From positions 868,001 to 932,000 of the forward strand of contig NZ_UGTV01000015.1 in assembly GCF_900454865.1 (NCBI RefSeq): a stretch of DNA of 64,000 bases, read 5' to 3'. This DNA is from Pasteurella canis (GTDB lineage: Bacteria > Pseudomonadota > Gammaproteobacteria > Enterobacterales > Pasteurellaceae). Position numbers and translations under genes: made by a program. Below are positions 43,828 through 56,259 of the stretch, piece after piece. Every line of letters starts with the position of its first letter. The first letter of the stretch is position 1. A model generated the notes under the pieces. It was not told the origin of the DNA. It saw only the letters and a list, made by a program, of their open reading frames with translations, and made no database searches.

Positions 43828-45390
43828 TTATGTATGAGCTAAACTCAATACTTTAGAAAACAAACGTTTAAACACTAATGGAATAGATTGAGTCCCTCTT
43901 TTTGCTATTTCATTAGATAAGGCTATAGCTAAATCTGGTTTAGAAGTACGCTGAATAGCACGCTGAATGATTTTTGTCATTGGATAATAAGTTGACTTTG
44001 CCTCCCAATGTGCAAGACGGATAAAAACATCTGCAAATCCATTCACATAAAAAAAATGTTCAATATCACGCTTAGGTAACATTGTTATCCTTTCTGTCAA
44101 CGGTGTGTTGTCATCCAACATTATTCTTACAACATCTCGATAGTTTCTTCCTGCATCATCGCCATCGACTAAGACATACCATTCGATACCCATCGCTTTA
44201 GCATACTTGATTAATGGTTTTAATCCACTCTGTGCAAATTCAACGATACGAATTCCTTCCATATCTAAATTCAATTCTAATAATTTAGCCAGTTCGGATA
44301 AAATCCAAACCTCAGTTTCTCCTTCTACTAATATCCACATACTAGAAAAAAGTGCTAAGCTTCGATTATGATGGATATGAAAACTTAAACGTCGAAAATC
44401 TTCTTTATTTAAATCACGCCGACTAAGCTGAAAACTTTTTGTTTTTTCTGATGTTCTTACCAAACGACAAATAGATCCTAACTGGACTTGTGAAATCAAC
44501 TCTACCGAATTCGTAGTAGTAATACGTTGCACAGGTAAATAGCTTACTAATTCCCACATAATTGCTACCATACGTGGATGTAATCTTGCATCAGGATCTT
44601 CAAATAAAATAATAGGACGAGTAAAGCGTCCGAAATGAATATACTTATTTTTAATAAATAACGAAGCTAATGAAAAAAATAACTTTTTACGTAAACGATG
44701 CGTTTCATCTTGCTTCAATTTCAAGCAAAGTAGTTTTGCTTTATGCCAAAGGAGTGTCGTATCTTGCGTTATATCACTCACATTTTTATGGCTTAAAAAA
44801 TAATGGCATAACAATATCATAACAGCTTGAATTTCATCTTGAAGATCGTCATTCACTTTTGATGTTACTAAATTAAATGCATAATGTGGACGATTTAAAC
44901 GTGCATCACGGAAACGATAAACAGGGTGACGTGCAATTAAAGAGAAAACCAACTCATTGACATTTTCAACTGGAACTGCATCACCATTTTCATCTAGAAA
45001 TGAATATTCTGTATGGATATTTTGTTGTGAGTCTATCTCTCCTTCAACACGTAAATATAAACGTTGATATCCATCCAAATGATTCACAAACAAGTTATGC
45101 TGTACATAAGGCTTATTATATTCCTCATTATTTTCCCTTTTATCATTTTCACAAAAAGTAAATAGTAGCGTTAGATGACGTACAGATTGTGATTGCCCTG
45201 TGGGAATATGAAAATCTGTTAAAGTGAACTGGTATAAATCTTGTTCCGCATTAAAAATTAAACTCAATGCTGAAAGTAAACTTGACTTCCCCCACATATT
45301 TTCCCCGATAAGTACCATATCAGGTCGAAAATGGATCGATAGACGATTAATACCACGAAAACCAACAACCTCTAATTGCCGCAAATACAT
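43828..45390 (-). CDS. ybjD: OLD-family ATPase/TOPRIM protein, YbjD-like
   Basis: At 520 residues this protein has an N-terminal ABC-type ATPase with Walker A G-E-N-M-W-G-K-S-S near residues 29-37 and L-F-E-D-P-D-A-R-L-H-P (Walker B) in the second half. The C-terminal TOPRIM domain shows W-I-L-V-E-G-E-T-E and the metal-binding V-D-G-D-D-A-G-R. E. coli YbjD (552 residues) has the same architecture. OLD-type proteins cut DNA or act in phage defence and repair, but YbjD function is not established. The start is the ATG at 45390 with AGAGG before it; a GTG two codons earlier is less likely. It is divergent from lysO, as in E. coli. Confidence 0.88.
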   Translation of the reverse strand: MYLRQLEVVGFRGINRLSIHFRPDMVLIGENMWGKSSLLSALSLIFNAEQDLYQFTLTDFHIPTGQSQSVRHLTLLFTFCENDKRENNEEYNKPYVQHNLFVNHLDGYQRLYLRVEGEIDSQQNIHTEYSFLDENGDAVPVENVNELVFSLIARHPVYRFRDARLNRPHYAFNLVTSKVNDDLQDEIQAVMILLCHYFLSHKNVSDITQDTTLLWHKAKLLCLKLKQDETHRLRKKLFFSLASLFIKNKYIHFGRFTRPIILFEDPDARLHPRMVAIMWELVSYLPVQRITTTNSVELISQVQLGSICRLVRTSEKTKSFQLSRRDLNKEDFRRLSFHIHHNRSLALFSSMWILVEGETEVWILSELAKLLELNLDMEGIRIVEFAQSGLKPLIKYAKAMGIEWYVLVDGDDAGRNYRDVVRIMLDDNTPLTERITMLPKRDIEHFFYVNGFADVFIRLAHWEAKSTYYPMTKIIQRAIQRTSKPDLAIALSNEIAKRGTQSIPLVFKRLFSKVLSLAHT

Positions 45391-45462
45391 AAACACCTCT
45401 TGTTTTTTTTCTTGCCCAATCTAGAATGGAAATATTAAATGTTCTTTAAGGAAAATAATAAT

Positions 45463-46371
45463 ATGTACGAAGGACTTCTGATTGTGCTATGCCCACTTTT
45501 CATTGGGTATCTAATAAAAACAAATAATACTATTATCTTAAAATCAATTAATACTATTTTAATGATACTACTTTATATCATTTTATTCATTATGGGATTT
45601 TCTCTTGGGCAATTAGATAATTTAGCTCAGAAATTACCTATCATTGCTGTCTCCGCTGCTACATTTGCATTTATTATTCAGTCATTAAATTTAATAGGTT
45701 TAATTACTTTTGATCGTTTTTTCCCAAAACCTTTAAAAATCTGCAAACAAGAAATGCCATCACGTTGGAAATTACTATTAGATTCGAGCAAGTTATGTTC
45801 AATGGTATTGTTCGGATTTATTGTCGGCTATTACACTAAAACGATTACTACACTACCAAAAAATGCTAGTACCTACGTATTAGTCTGCTTGATTTTTTCT
45901 GTAGGTATTCAATTAAGAAACAATGGAATTTCACTACGTGAAGTTCTTTTTAATAAACGAGGTTTAATCACAGGGATGATCTTTATTATCACTTCATTAG
46001 TTGGAGGTATAGTATCTGCAATTATTTTACATTTGCCAATTACTCAAGGATTAGCAATTGCTTCTGGCTTTGGTTGGTATTCATTATCAAGCGTGATTAT
46101 CAATGATGCATGGGGACCAATATTTGGTAGTATCGCTTTTTTTAATGATCTTTCACGTGAAATCACCAGTCTATTTGTTATCCCATTTCTAATGCATAAT
46201 CATCGTTCTTCTGCTGTGGGGATTTCTGGGGCAACTGCGCTAGATTGTACATTACCAATTATCCAAAAATCAGGAGGGATAGAAGTAGTACCACTAGCTA
46301 TAAGTTTTGGATTTATTACGAATATCCTTCCTCCAATTTTATTAGTCTTTTTTTCTTCATTCCCAATTTAA
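45463..46371 (+). CDS. lysO: L-lysine exporter LysO (YbjE)
   Basis: The 302-residue inner-membrane protein has about 8 helices and matches E. coli LysO (299 residues): M-Y-E-G-L-L-I-V-L at the start, F-I-M-G-F-S-L-G-Q-L-D-N-L, G-F-G-W-Y-S-L-S-S and G-A-T-A-L-D-C-T-L-P near the end. LysO expels lysine and toxic analogues. The start at 45463 aligns with E. coli; an ATG eight codons earlier is also in frame. The divergent ybjD is the conserved neighbour. No lysine riboswitch fits in the 72-bp gap. Confidence 0.93.
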   Translation: MYEGLLIVLCPLFIGYLIKTNNTIILKSINTILMILLYIILFIMGFSLGQLDNLAQKLPIIAVSAATFAFIIQSLNLIGLITFDRFFPKPLKICKQEMPSRWKLLLDSSKLCSMVLFGFIVGYYTKTITTLPKNASTYVLVCLIFSVGIQLRNNGISLREVLFNKRGLITGMIFIITSLVGGIVSAIILHLPITQGLAIASGFGWYSLSSVIINDAWGPIFGSIAFFNDLSREITSLFVIPFLMHNHRSSAVGISGATALDCTLPIIQKSGGIEVVPLAISFGFITNILPPILLVFFSSFPI

Positions 46372-46625
46372 TTAAAAAATTGAAAAAAGCTATTGGAAAC
46401 TAGAAAGAGCAAAAAAATAAAGATAAAAAAAGATAAACTAGAATAATGATGCGGTAAGCTAATAACATATGGGTTCAATAAATATAATGAAGATTACTAT
46501 ATTAAGATTAAGTAGAGTGAAATTCAGATAACTTCAGAGTTCGATAACCTCTTTTACCCAATAAATTGAATTAAGATAAAATAAGAGATATAAAATGAAG
46601 TAAGCTGAAGTAAAAAGAGGCTGAG

Positions 46626-46730
46626 CTTTGTTTTAGTTTGCTTTAGTTTGGCTTGATTTGGCTTGCTTTGATTTGCTTTGGTTTGCTTTAGTTTGATTTG
46701 GTTTGCTTAGTCTTGTCTGCTTTAGCTTTA
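46626..46730. repeat. Degenerate pentanucleotide repeat (NTTTG)
   Basis: About 20 units of consensus N-TTTG, with variants CTTTA, GCTTG and ATTTG, run in register through this stretch, so that almost every tenth base ends the word TTTG. It lies in a gene-free gap (46372-46799) downstream of the rRNA operon terminator. Purine-rich AAGATAAAA-like sequence occupies 46410-46615. No coding potential is seen. Confidence 0.75.
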
Positions 46731-46799
46731 TCTGATTTTATTCCAACTAGATTTTTTCCGCTGCCACTTTATCTCACCCTCCTTCCCATAACAAAAAAC

Positions 46800-46820
46800 C
46801 CCAGGTATCTCTACCTAGGG
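46800..46820 (-). terminator. rRNA operon terminator
   Basis: On the minus strand, CCCTAGGTA pairs with TACCTGGG through a 4-base loop and one bulged base, followed by GGTTTTTTG. It lies 12 bp after the end of 5S rRNA. Confidence 0.85.
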
Positions 46821-46832
46821 CCTCTCATTTCT

Positions 46833-46949
46833 ACCTGGCGGTGTCCTACTCTCACATGGGGAAGCCCCACACTACCATCGGCGTTACAGCGTTTCACTTC
46901 TAAGTTCGGCATGGAATTAGGTGGGTCCACTGCACTATCGCCGCCAAGA
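46833..46949 (-). rRNA. rrf: 5S ribosomal RNA
   Basis: On the minus strand the sequence runs from TTGGCGGCGATAG to GACACCGCCAGG, which close the terminal helix. CCACCTAATTCCATGCCGAACTTAGAAGTGAAACG, the universal loop region, lies between. The length of about 117 nt is normal. It is the last RNA of the operon. Confidence 0.96.
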
Positions 46950-47119
46950 TAATCCTGTTTGATGATTTACTCTCATCTCGTTCTTCACATCTTCATACTC
47001 TACCCTCATCCAGTACAGTATAAGATTCTCAATTGTCAACAAGCTGAACTACTATCCTTTCTCTCCAACCCCTACAGTCAGAAACATGTCGTCTTGTATT
47101 AAAAATACTTGAGCGTTGT

Positions 47120-50017
<2,898 letters not shown>

Positions 50018-50283
50018 ATACAACCTCAAGTACTTTTCTATACTTAATGTTGCTATTAACTACTAAACACTTGACTGCCTTTTCTCAGTCAAGATTTTTT
50101 CTACTCAGACTTCATGTTATTCATCACTTTATATTTACATTACTTACTTCTAAATACAAAGCAATAAACTTGAAAGTCTCTTCAGTTTTTCAGCTTGTTT
50201 CCAATTTTTTAAAGAACTAATAGACAAAAATAAACAACCTAATATAAAACTCATTACATCATCTTTATATCAGTTGTTTTACT

Positions 50284-50399
50284 ATCATCATTGCTAAATA
50301 TTTTAATTGATTAAGTAACTAACAACTTATCAAATAATTAAGTTATTAATTATTTGAAAGCTTAATAAAACTTAACCAAAAATATTTAGCAATGATGAT
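50284..50399. repeat. Large inverted repeat in the tRNA-Ala to 23S spacer
   Basis: ATCATCATTGCTAAATATTTT (about 50284-50304) and its exact complement (50379-50399) are 21 bp long with a spacer of about 74 bases. The spacer contains a second palindrome (TCAAATAATTAA with TTAATTATTTGA). In the pre-rRNA this would form a long branched hairpin right after tRNA-Ala. It is separate from the 23S processing stem. Confidence 0.8.
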
Positions 50400-50402
50400 T
50401 TT

Positions 50403-50478
50403 TGGTGGAGATAAGCGGGATCGAACCGCTGACCTCCTGCGTGCAAGGCAGGCGCTCTCCCAGCTGAGCTATATCCCC
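50403..50478 (-). tRNA. tRNA-Ala (anticodon TGC)
   Basis: The 76-nt minus-strand gene begins GGGGATATAGCTCAG and ends ATCTCCACCA with encoded CCA. The anticodon is TGC in CCTTGCACG. It lies in the 16S-23S spacer after tRNA-Ile. Confidence 0.98.
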
Positions 50479-50534
50479 ATTTACATCATAATACTATCAA
50501 CTAGAATCCCATTTGCTTATCACTCATCATTGAG

Positions 50535-50611
<77 letters not shown>

Positions 50612-50692
50612 AACAGGATTTTAGGTTACTTCTCTAATTTACACAATTCATCAAACAATCTGTGTGAACACTTGCTGTCGTCCCATTTTAGG

Positions 50693-52233
<1,541 letters not shown>

Positions 52234-52412
52234 CAAAGTTCAATCGCTCAATAAACTGCTTAGCTAAAGTTTACACTTCTATTTAATATTAAGCTCTTAA
52301 TATTAAATCAGTATGAATTTTCAGTTATAAGCACCTATTAAGACTTCAATAATTAAAATTTTTTTCAAAATGAAATCAATCAACAAGTGCCCACACAGAT
52401 TGTCTGATAAAT

Positions 52413-52423
52413 TGTTAAAGAAC
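52413..52423 (-). promoter_or_regulatory. boxA antitermination element
   Basis: GTTCTTTAACA on the minus strand matches the rRNA boxA motif (GCTCTTTAACA) that loads the NusB-NusE antitermination complex. It lies between tRNA-Pro and 16S. The leader to 16S also holds a 12-bp AT hairpin (52281-52308). Confidence 0.8.
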
Positions 52424-52428
52424 AAAAC

Positions 52429-52505
52429 TGGTCGGCGAGATAGGATTTGAACCTACGACCCACTGGTCCCAAACCAGTTGCGCTACCAAGCTGCGCTACT
52501 CGCCG
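52429..52505 (-). tRNA. tRNA-Pro (anticodon TGG)
   Basis: The 77-nt minus-strand gene begins CGGCGAGTAGCGCAG and ends ATCTCGCCGACCA. The anticodon TGG is in GTTTGGGAC. It is the third of three tRNAs ahead of 16S. Confidence 0.98.
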
Positions 52506-52518
52506 ACACTAAATAATT

Positions 52519-52595
52519 TGGGGTGGCTAATGGGACTTGAACCCACGACAACCGGAATCACAATCCGGGGCTCTACCAACTGAGCTATAGCCACC
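52519..52595 (-). tRNA. tRNA-His (anticodon GTG)
   Basis: The 77-nt minus-strand gene begins GGTGGCTATAGCTC and ends AGCCACCCCA. The anticodon is GTG in ATTGTGATT. The extra G at position -1 is encoded and faces the discriminator C. Confidence 0.98.
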
Positions 52596-52626
52596 ATCAA
52601 CTTTAGTTTTTATTGCATTAAACCTC

Positions 52627-52703
<77 letters not shown>

Positions 52704-52725
52704 TCATCGCGTCGTTGCGGGGCGT

Positions 52726-52754
52726 ATATTAATGAGTTACAAAACACTTGTCTA
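52726..52754 (-). promoter_or_regulatory. Promoter of the tRNA-rRNA operon
   Basis: On the minus strand TAGACA (52749-52754) and TAATAT (52726-52731) are 17 bp apart, one mismatch each from consensus. The bases after the -10 are GC-rich (ACGCCCCGC), the discriminator type that makes stable-RNA promoters sensitive to ppGpp. An AT-rich UP-like stretch precedes the -35. The start is predicted near 52719, just before tRNA-Arg. The interval to 52846 has nothing else. Confidence 0.8.
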
Positions 52755-52846
52755 GTACTTTTTTGAAAAAAAAACTCATTAGATAGTTTTTTGTTCAATT
52801 TGGATAGGAATTTTTAAATATACGCCTATTTCTTATGAATTTGAAG

Positions 52847-53680
52847 TTATTTGATTATTTTATTACGCGAATTAAATACAACTAAAAATAACAATGCAAC
52901 TAAAAACCCTATAGTTGCCCCTGATATCCCCCAACATAAACGATTAGGTGAAGCAGGCTCGAGCGGCTGAGTAGGTCGTTTAGCATAACGATACGCCGTA
53001 AACTGCTCATCTAGTGGGCTGACGGCTCTCATCATTTGTAACTGTCCTTGCCAATCTTGCTTAAAATCAACTACATTTGATGTATTTTTCCCCAAGTTAA
53101 ATTCTGTCGCATTCTTAACACGTTCAAATACCACTTTCCATTTTGTGATTAAATTACTATAGATAACTTGACGAGTTTCCTGATTAACATAATCAATAAA
53201 TGCACTCAGTAATTCTGTAGCCAGTTTTGGATTTTCAAGCTCAAGAGTGATTGTATCAGCAAGTTCATTAGAATGCCCCATCTGAAATTTTATATTCTTT
53301 ATTAACTTTTCTAATAAGGCAAGATCAATATGGGATTCACCTGTTTGTTTTTGTTTATAATATTCACTAGTCTGCCAAAAATGACGAATTAGATTGTCTG
53401 AATTTAACTGTCTTCTAAATTCATGATAAACAATATCTGTCTCATCTATGTTGTTATTATCTTGTTCTTGAATAAATTGATAAGTAGAGGAAAGTGAGTA
53501 ATAGTTACCTAATGAAACAACATTTGGTCTTTCTACTTTTGCCTCTGCAATCCAAGACTTATTCACAGAAAAACTACTCCCATAAGCAATAACAGCTCCA
53601 ATAATACTGATACTGATCATAGAAAAGATGTTTTTTAATAAAGTGCGGTCTGTTTTTTCAAAATTTTCTGTTTGAGTCAT
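52847..53680 (-). CDS. wzz: Wzz-type polysaccharide chain-length regulator
   Basis: The 277-residue inner-membrane protein has two helices, one near residues 16-36 and one near 245-268, with a periplasmic coiled body between them. The Pro-rich motif before the second helix, A-K-R-P-T-Q-P-L-E-P-A-S-P-N-R, is the Wzz signature. It sets modal chain length of a Wzy-polymerised glycan; it may be WzzE-like given its wecA neighbour. The start at 53680 has AGGAG upstream and shares a base with the wecA stop. An in-frame upstream extension to 53812 is not supported. It contains an uptake signal (53641-53649). Confidence 0.88.
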   Translation of the reverse strand: MTQTENFEKTDRTLLKNIFSMISISIIGAVIAYGSSFSVNKSWIAEAKVERPNVVSLGNYYSLSSTYQFIQEQDNNNIDETDIVYHEFRRQLNSDNLIRHFWQTSEYYKQKQTGESHIDLALLEKLIKNIKFQMGHSNELADTITLELENPKLATELLSAFIDYVNQETRQVIYSNLITKWKVVFERVKNATEFNLGKNTSNVVDFKQDWQGQLQMMRAVSPLDEQFTAYRYAKRPTQPLEPASPNRLCWGISGATIGFLVALLFLVVFNSRNKIIK

Positions 53681-54756
53681 TATTTGCTCCTTGTTTGAAT
53701 ACGTTTTGCTCTTCTTTTCATTCGACGGATCCAACGTGTAATACGCCATGCACGAGTAATTGAGTAAGAATACATAAAAAATAAAAGGATGAAGCCACCA
53801 AACATGAGCCATTCATTAATATAGAAAATTTCCCCAAGAATTCCTATCACAGCACAAATTAGTGCAGCAAACGTAATAAGTAGAAATGCTTGTCTAGAAG
53901 TCAAACCTGCTCGCATCATAAGATGATGTATATGTAGTCGATCTGGGCGAAATGGACTTTTACCCTTACGTAATCGACGATACATAATGGCGACCATATC
54001 AATTAATGGAATAGCGATAATCCAAAGAGCGGTAACAGGATTCATAGGATGTCCTTTACCTTGTGTACTTAATAACAAAATCCAAATAATTGTAAAACCA
54101 ATAAGAGTACTTCCAGCATCCCCCATGAATACTTTAAATTTGGCACCTAATGGAATACCGAGGTTCATCATAAAATAAGGTAAAATAGCAATAATTAGTG
54201 CAAAGCTCCAATAAGCGAGATCAAGTTGGTTATCCATAACCAACAAAATACCTATTGAAGCAAATGCTACACTAGATAAACCACCCAATAACCCATCAAT
54301 ACCATCAATCATATTAAAGGCATTAATTGCAGCAATGGTTGCTAATACTGTAATAATTAGACCTATTGAGCCAAGTGTTAATTGAAATGGTCCTATAATC
54401 TGCCCTAAATGATCTAAATACAGATTACCAAGATCAATCATCAACACCGCTAATATTGCTTGGACTCCTGCACGTAAAAATGGACTAATATCAAAACGAT
54501 CGTCAATAATGCCTATAACTAATAAAATAAAAATACTAAATAGATAAAGCGTAGGCAACCGCATTTGCTCCCATTCTAATAAATAGAAACAAAAATTTCC
54601 GACAAACAACGAAATGCCACCTATGAGAGGGATAGCACCTTGATGTTTTTTACGGTAATTTGGTTTATCGACTAAACCAAATTTATTAGCAATAGGGCGC
54701 ATGATAAGCAATGTTAAAAAAGCCCCTAAAAAAGTAACAAATAGACTCAACAACAT
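53680..54756 (-). CDS. wecA: Undecaprenyl-phosphate GlcNAc-1-phosphate transferase
   Basis: This 358-residue protein with about 11 membrane helices starts lipid-linked glycan synthesis by placing GlcNAc-1-phosphate on undecaprenyl phosphate. The active-site motifs are visible: I-G-I-I-D-D-R-F-D, N-A-F-N-M-I-D-G-I-D-G-L and V-F-M-G-D-A-G-S. The uridine-site R-P-D-R-L-H-I-H-H is near the end. AAGGAAA precedes the ATG. wzz is coupled to it, so the pair should feed and measure the same polymer. A wzx and a wzy-like gene occur about 31 kb away in the lsg-like cluster. Confidence 0.94.
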   Translation of the reverse strand: MLLSLFVTFLGAFLTLLIMRPIANKFGLVDKPNYRKKHQGAIPLIGGISLFVGNFCFYLLEWEQMRLPTLYLFSIFILLVIGIIDDRFDISPFLRAGVQAILAVLMIDLGNLYLDHLGQIIGPFQLTLGSIGLIITVLATIAAINAFNMIDGIDGLLGGLSSVAFASIGILLVMDNQLDLAYWSFALIIAILPYFMMNLGIPLGAKFKVFMGDAGSTLIGFTIIWILLLSTQGKGHPMNPVTALWIIAIPLIDMVAIMYRRLRKGKSPFRPDRLHIHHLMMRAGLTSRQAFLLITFAALICAVIGILGEIFYINEWLMFGGFILLFFMYSYSITRAWRITRWIRRMKRRAKRIQTRSK

Positions 54757-54886
54757 TAGAAATTTCCTTTGAAGTTTTATGGGCGAAGAATACCATAAAC
54801 CTTTTTTCTTCCATAAATATTTTTATCTATTTACTACTTTTTACAGTAAAATAAAAATAATTTGATTTATAACTTAGGATTTTATT

Positions 54887-56176
54887 ATGACAACCTCTGC
54901 ATCTTTATTTCAACGTGCACAACACACTATTCCTGGTGGCGTAAACTCACCAGTAAGAGCCTTTAAGGGCGTTGGTGGTACTCCTATTTTCATTGAAAAA
55001 GCACAAGGTGCTTATATTTTTGACACAGAGGGAAAACAATATATTGATTATGTCGGTTCGTGGGGACCTATGATTCTGGGGCATAATCATCCCACTATTT
55101 TAAATGCTGTAATAAAAACTGCAGAAAATGGTTTAAGCTTTGGTGCACCGACACTATTAGAGATCGAACTTGCTGAATTGGTTTGCTCTCTTATTCCATC
55201 TATGGAAATGGTTCGTATGGTCAGCTCAGGGACTGAGGCAACGATGTCTGCCATTCGGCTTGCTCGAGGTTATACTAAGCGAGATAAAATCATTAAATTT
55301 GAAGGTTGTTACCACGGGCATGCTGATTCATTATTAGTAAAAGCAGGATCGGGGGCGCTCACGTTAGGACAGCCAAACTCTCCAGGTGTTCCAGCTGATT
55401 TTGCTAAACACACCTTGACCTGCCAATATAATGATCTTGAATCTGTCAAACAAGCATTTATACAATTTCCGAATGAAATTGCTTGTATCATCGTTGAACC
55501 TGTTGCTGGCAATATGAATTGTGTTCTACCTAAACCACATTTTTTACAAGGTCTACGAGAACTTTGTGATCAATATAATGCGGTATTTATTATTGATGAA
55601 GTTATGACAGGCTTCCGTGTTGCTTTAGGCGGAGCACAGTCTTATTACAATGTAAAACCCGATTTGACTTGCCTTGGCAAAGTCATTGGAGGTGGTATGC
55701 CAGTTGGCGCATTTGGTGGTAAAAAAGAAATTATGGAATATATTGCACCAACAGGTCCAGTTTACCAAGCAGGGACATTATCTGGTAACCCAATTGCCAT
55801 GGCAGCTGGATTAGCTTGTTTAAATGAACTCAAACAACCAGGTAATGAACAACAGCTTACAGTACAGACTGAAAAATTAGCTTTAGGTCTAAAAACATTA
55901 GCAAAGAAACATCAAGTACCTTTTGTCGTTAATTACGTAGGCGGTATGTTCGGTTTATTTTTCACAGACCAAGAAGAGGTATCTTCTTATCAGGATGTCA
56001 TGACATCTGACATACAAAAATTTAATAGTTTTTTCCATAATATGTTAGCAGAAGGTATCTACCTTGCACCTTCTGCCTTTGAAGCGGGCTTTATGTCTTT
56101 AGCCCATTCAGAGCAAGATATTGAACGTACTTTACAAGCTGCTGATATTGCGTTCGCCGCTTTAGCGGGTAATTAA
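54887..56176 (+). CDS. hemL: Glutamate-1-semialdehyde 2,1-aminomutase
   Basis: The 429-residue enzyme makes 5-aminolevulinate in the C5 heme pathway using pyridoxal phosphate. The start [11 protein letters not shown], the cofactor-contacting E-V-M-T-G-F-R and the Schiff-base Lys in [14 protein letters not shown] are clear. E. coli HemL is 426 residues. It is divergent from wecA and ends at an inverted uptake-signal hairpin. Having hemL suggests heme can be made here, unlike in heme-requiring H. influenzae, though other steps are not shown. Confidence 0.97.
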   Translation: MTTSASLFQRAQHTIPGGVNSPVRAFKGVGGTPIFIEKAQGAYIFDTEGKQYIDYVGSWGPMILGHNHPTILNAVIKTAENGLSFGAPTLLEIELAELVCSLIPSMEMVRMVSSGTEATMSAIRLARGYTKRDKIIKFEGCYHGHADSLLVKAGSGALTLGQPNSPGVPADFAKHTLTCQYNDLESVKQAFIQFPNEIACIIVEPVAGNMNCVLPKPHFLQGLRELCDQYNAVFIIDEVMTGFRVALGGAQSYYNVKPDLTCLGKVIGGGMPVGAFGGKKEIMEYIAPTGPVYQAGTLSGNPIAMAAGLACLNELKQPGNEQQLTVQTEKLALGLKTLAKKHQVPFVVNYVGGMFGLFFTDQEEVSSYQDVMTSDIQKFNSFFHNMLAEGIYLAPSAFEAGFMSLAHSEQDIERTLQAADIAFAALAGN

Positions 56177-56197
56177 TCACAAAATATGACAAAAACA

Positions 56198-56233
56198 GAC
56201 CGCACTTTTGTAAAGCAAATCTAAAGTGCGGTC
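56198..56233. terminator. Inverted uptake-signal terminator between hemL and glnD
   Basis: GACCGCACTTT and AAAGTGCGGTC are exact complements across 14 bases, with T-runs on the plus strand (GTCATTTTTT). It serves both convergent genes, hemL and glnD. Confidence 0.85.
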
Positions 56234-56259
56234 ATTTTTTCAGTGGCTTTACTGACTTT

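Noticed and set aside
53681-53812. Longer N-terminus for wzz
   Set aside because: It would overlap wecA by 132 bp. The internal ATG has AGGAG and is followed by the expected Wzz N-terminus.
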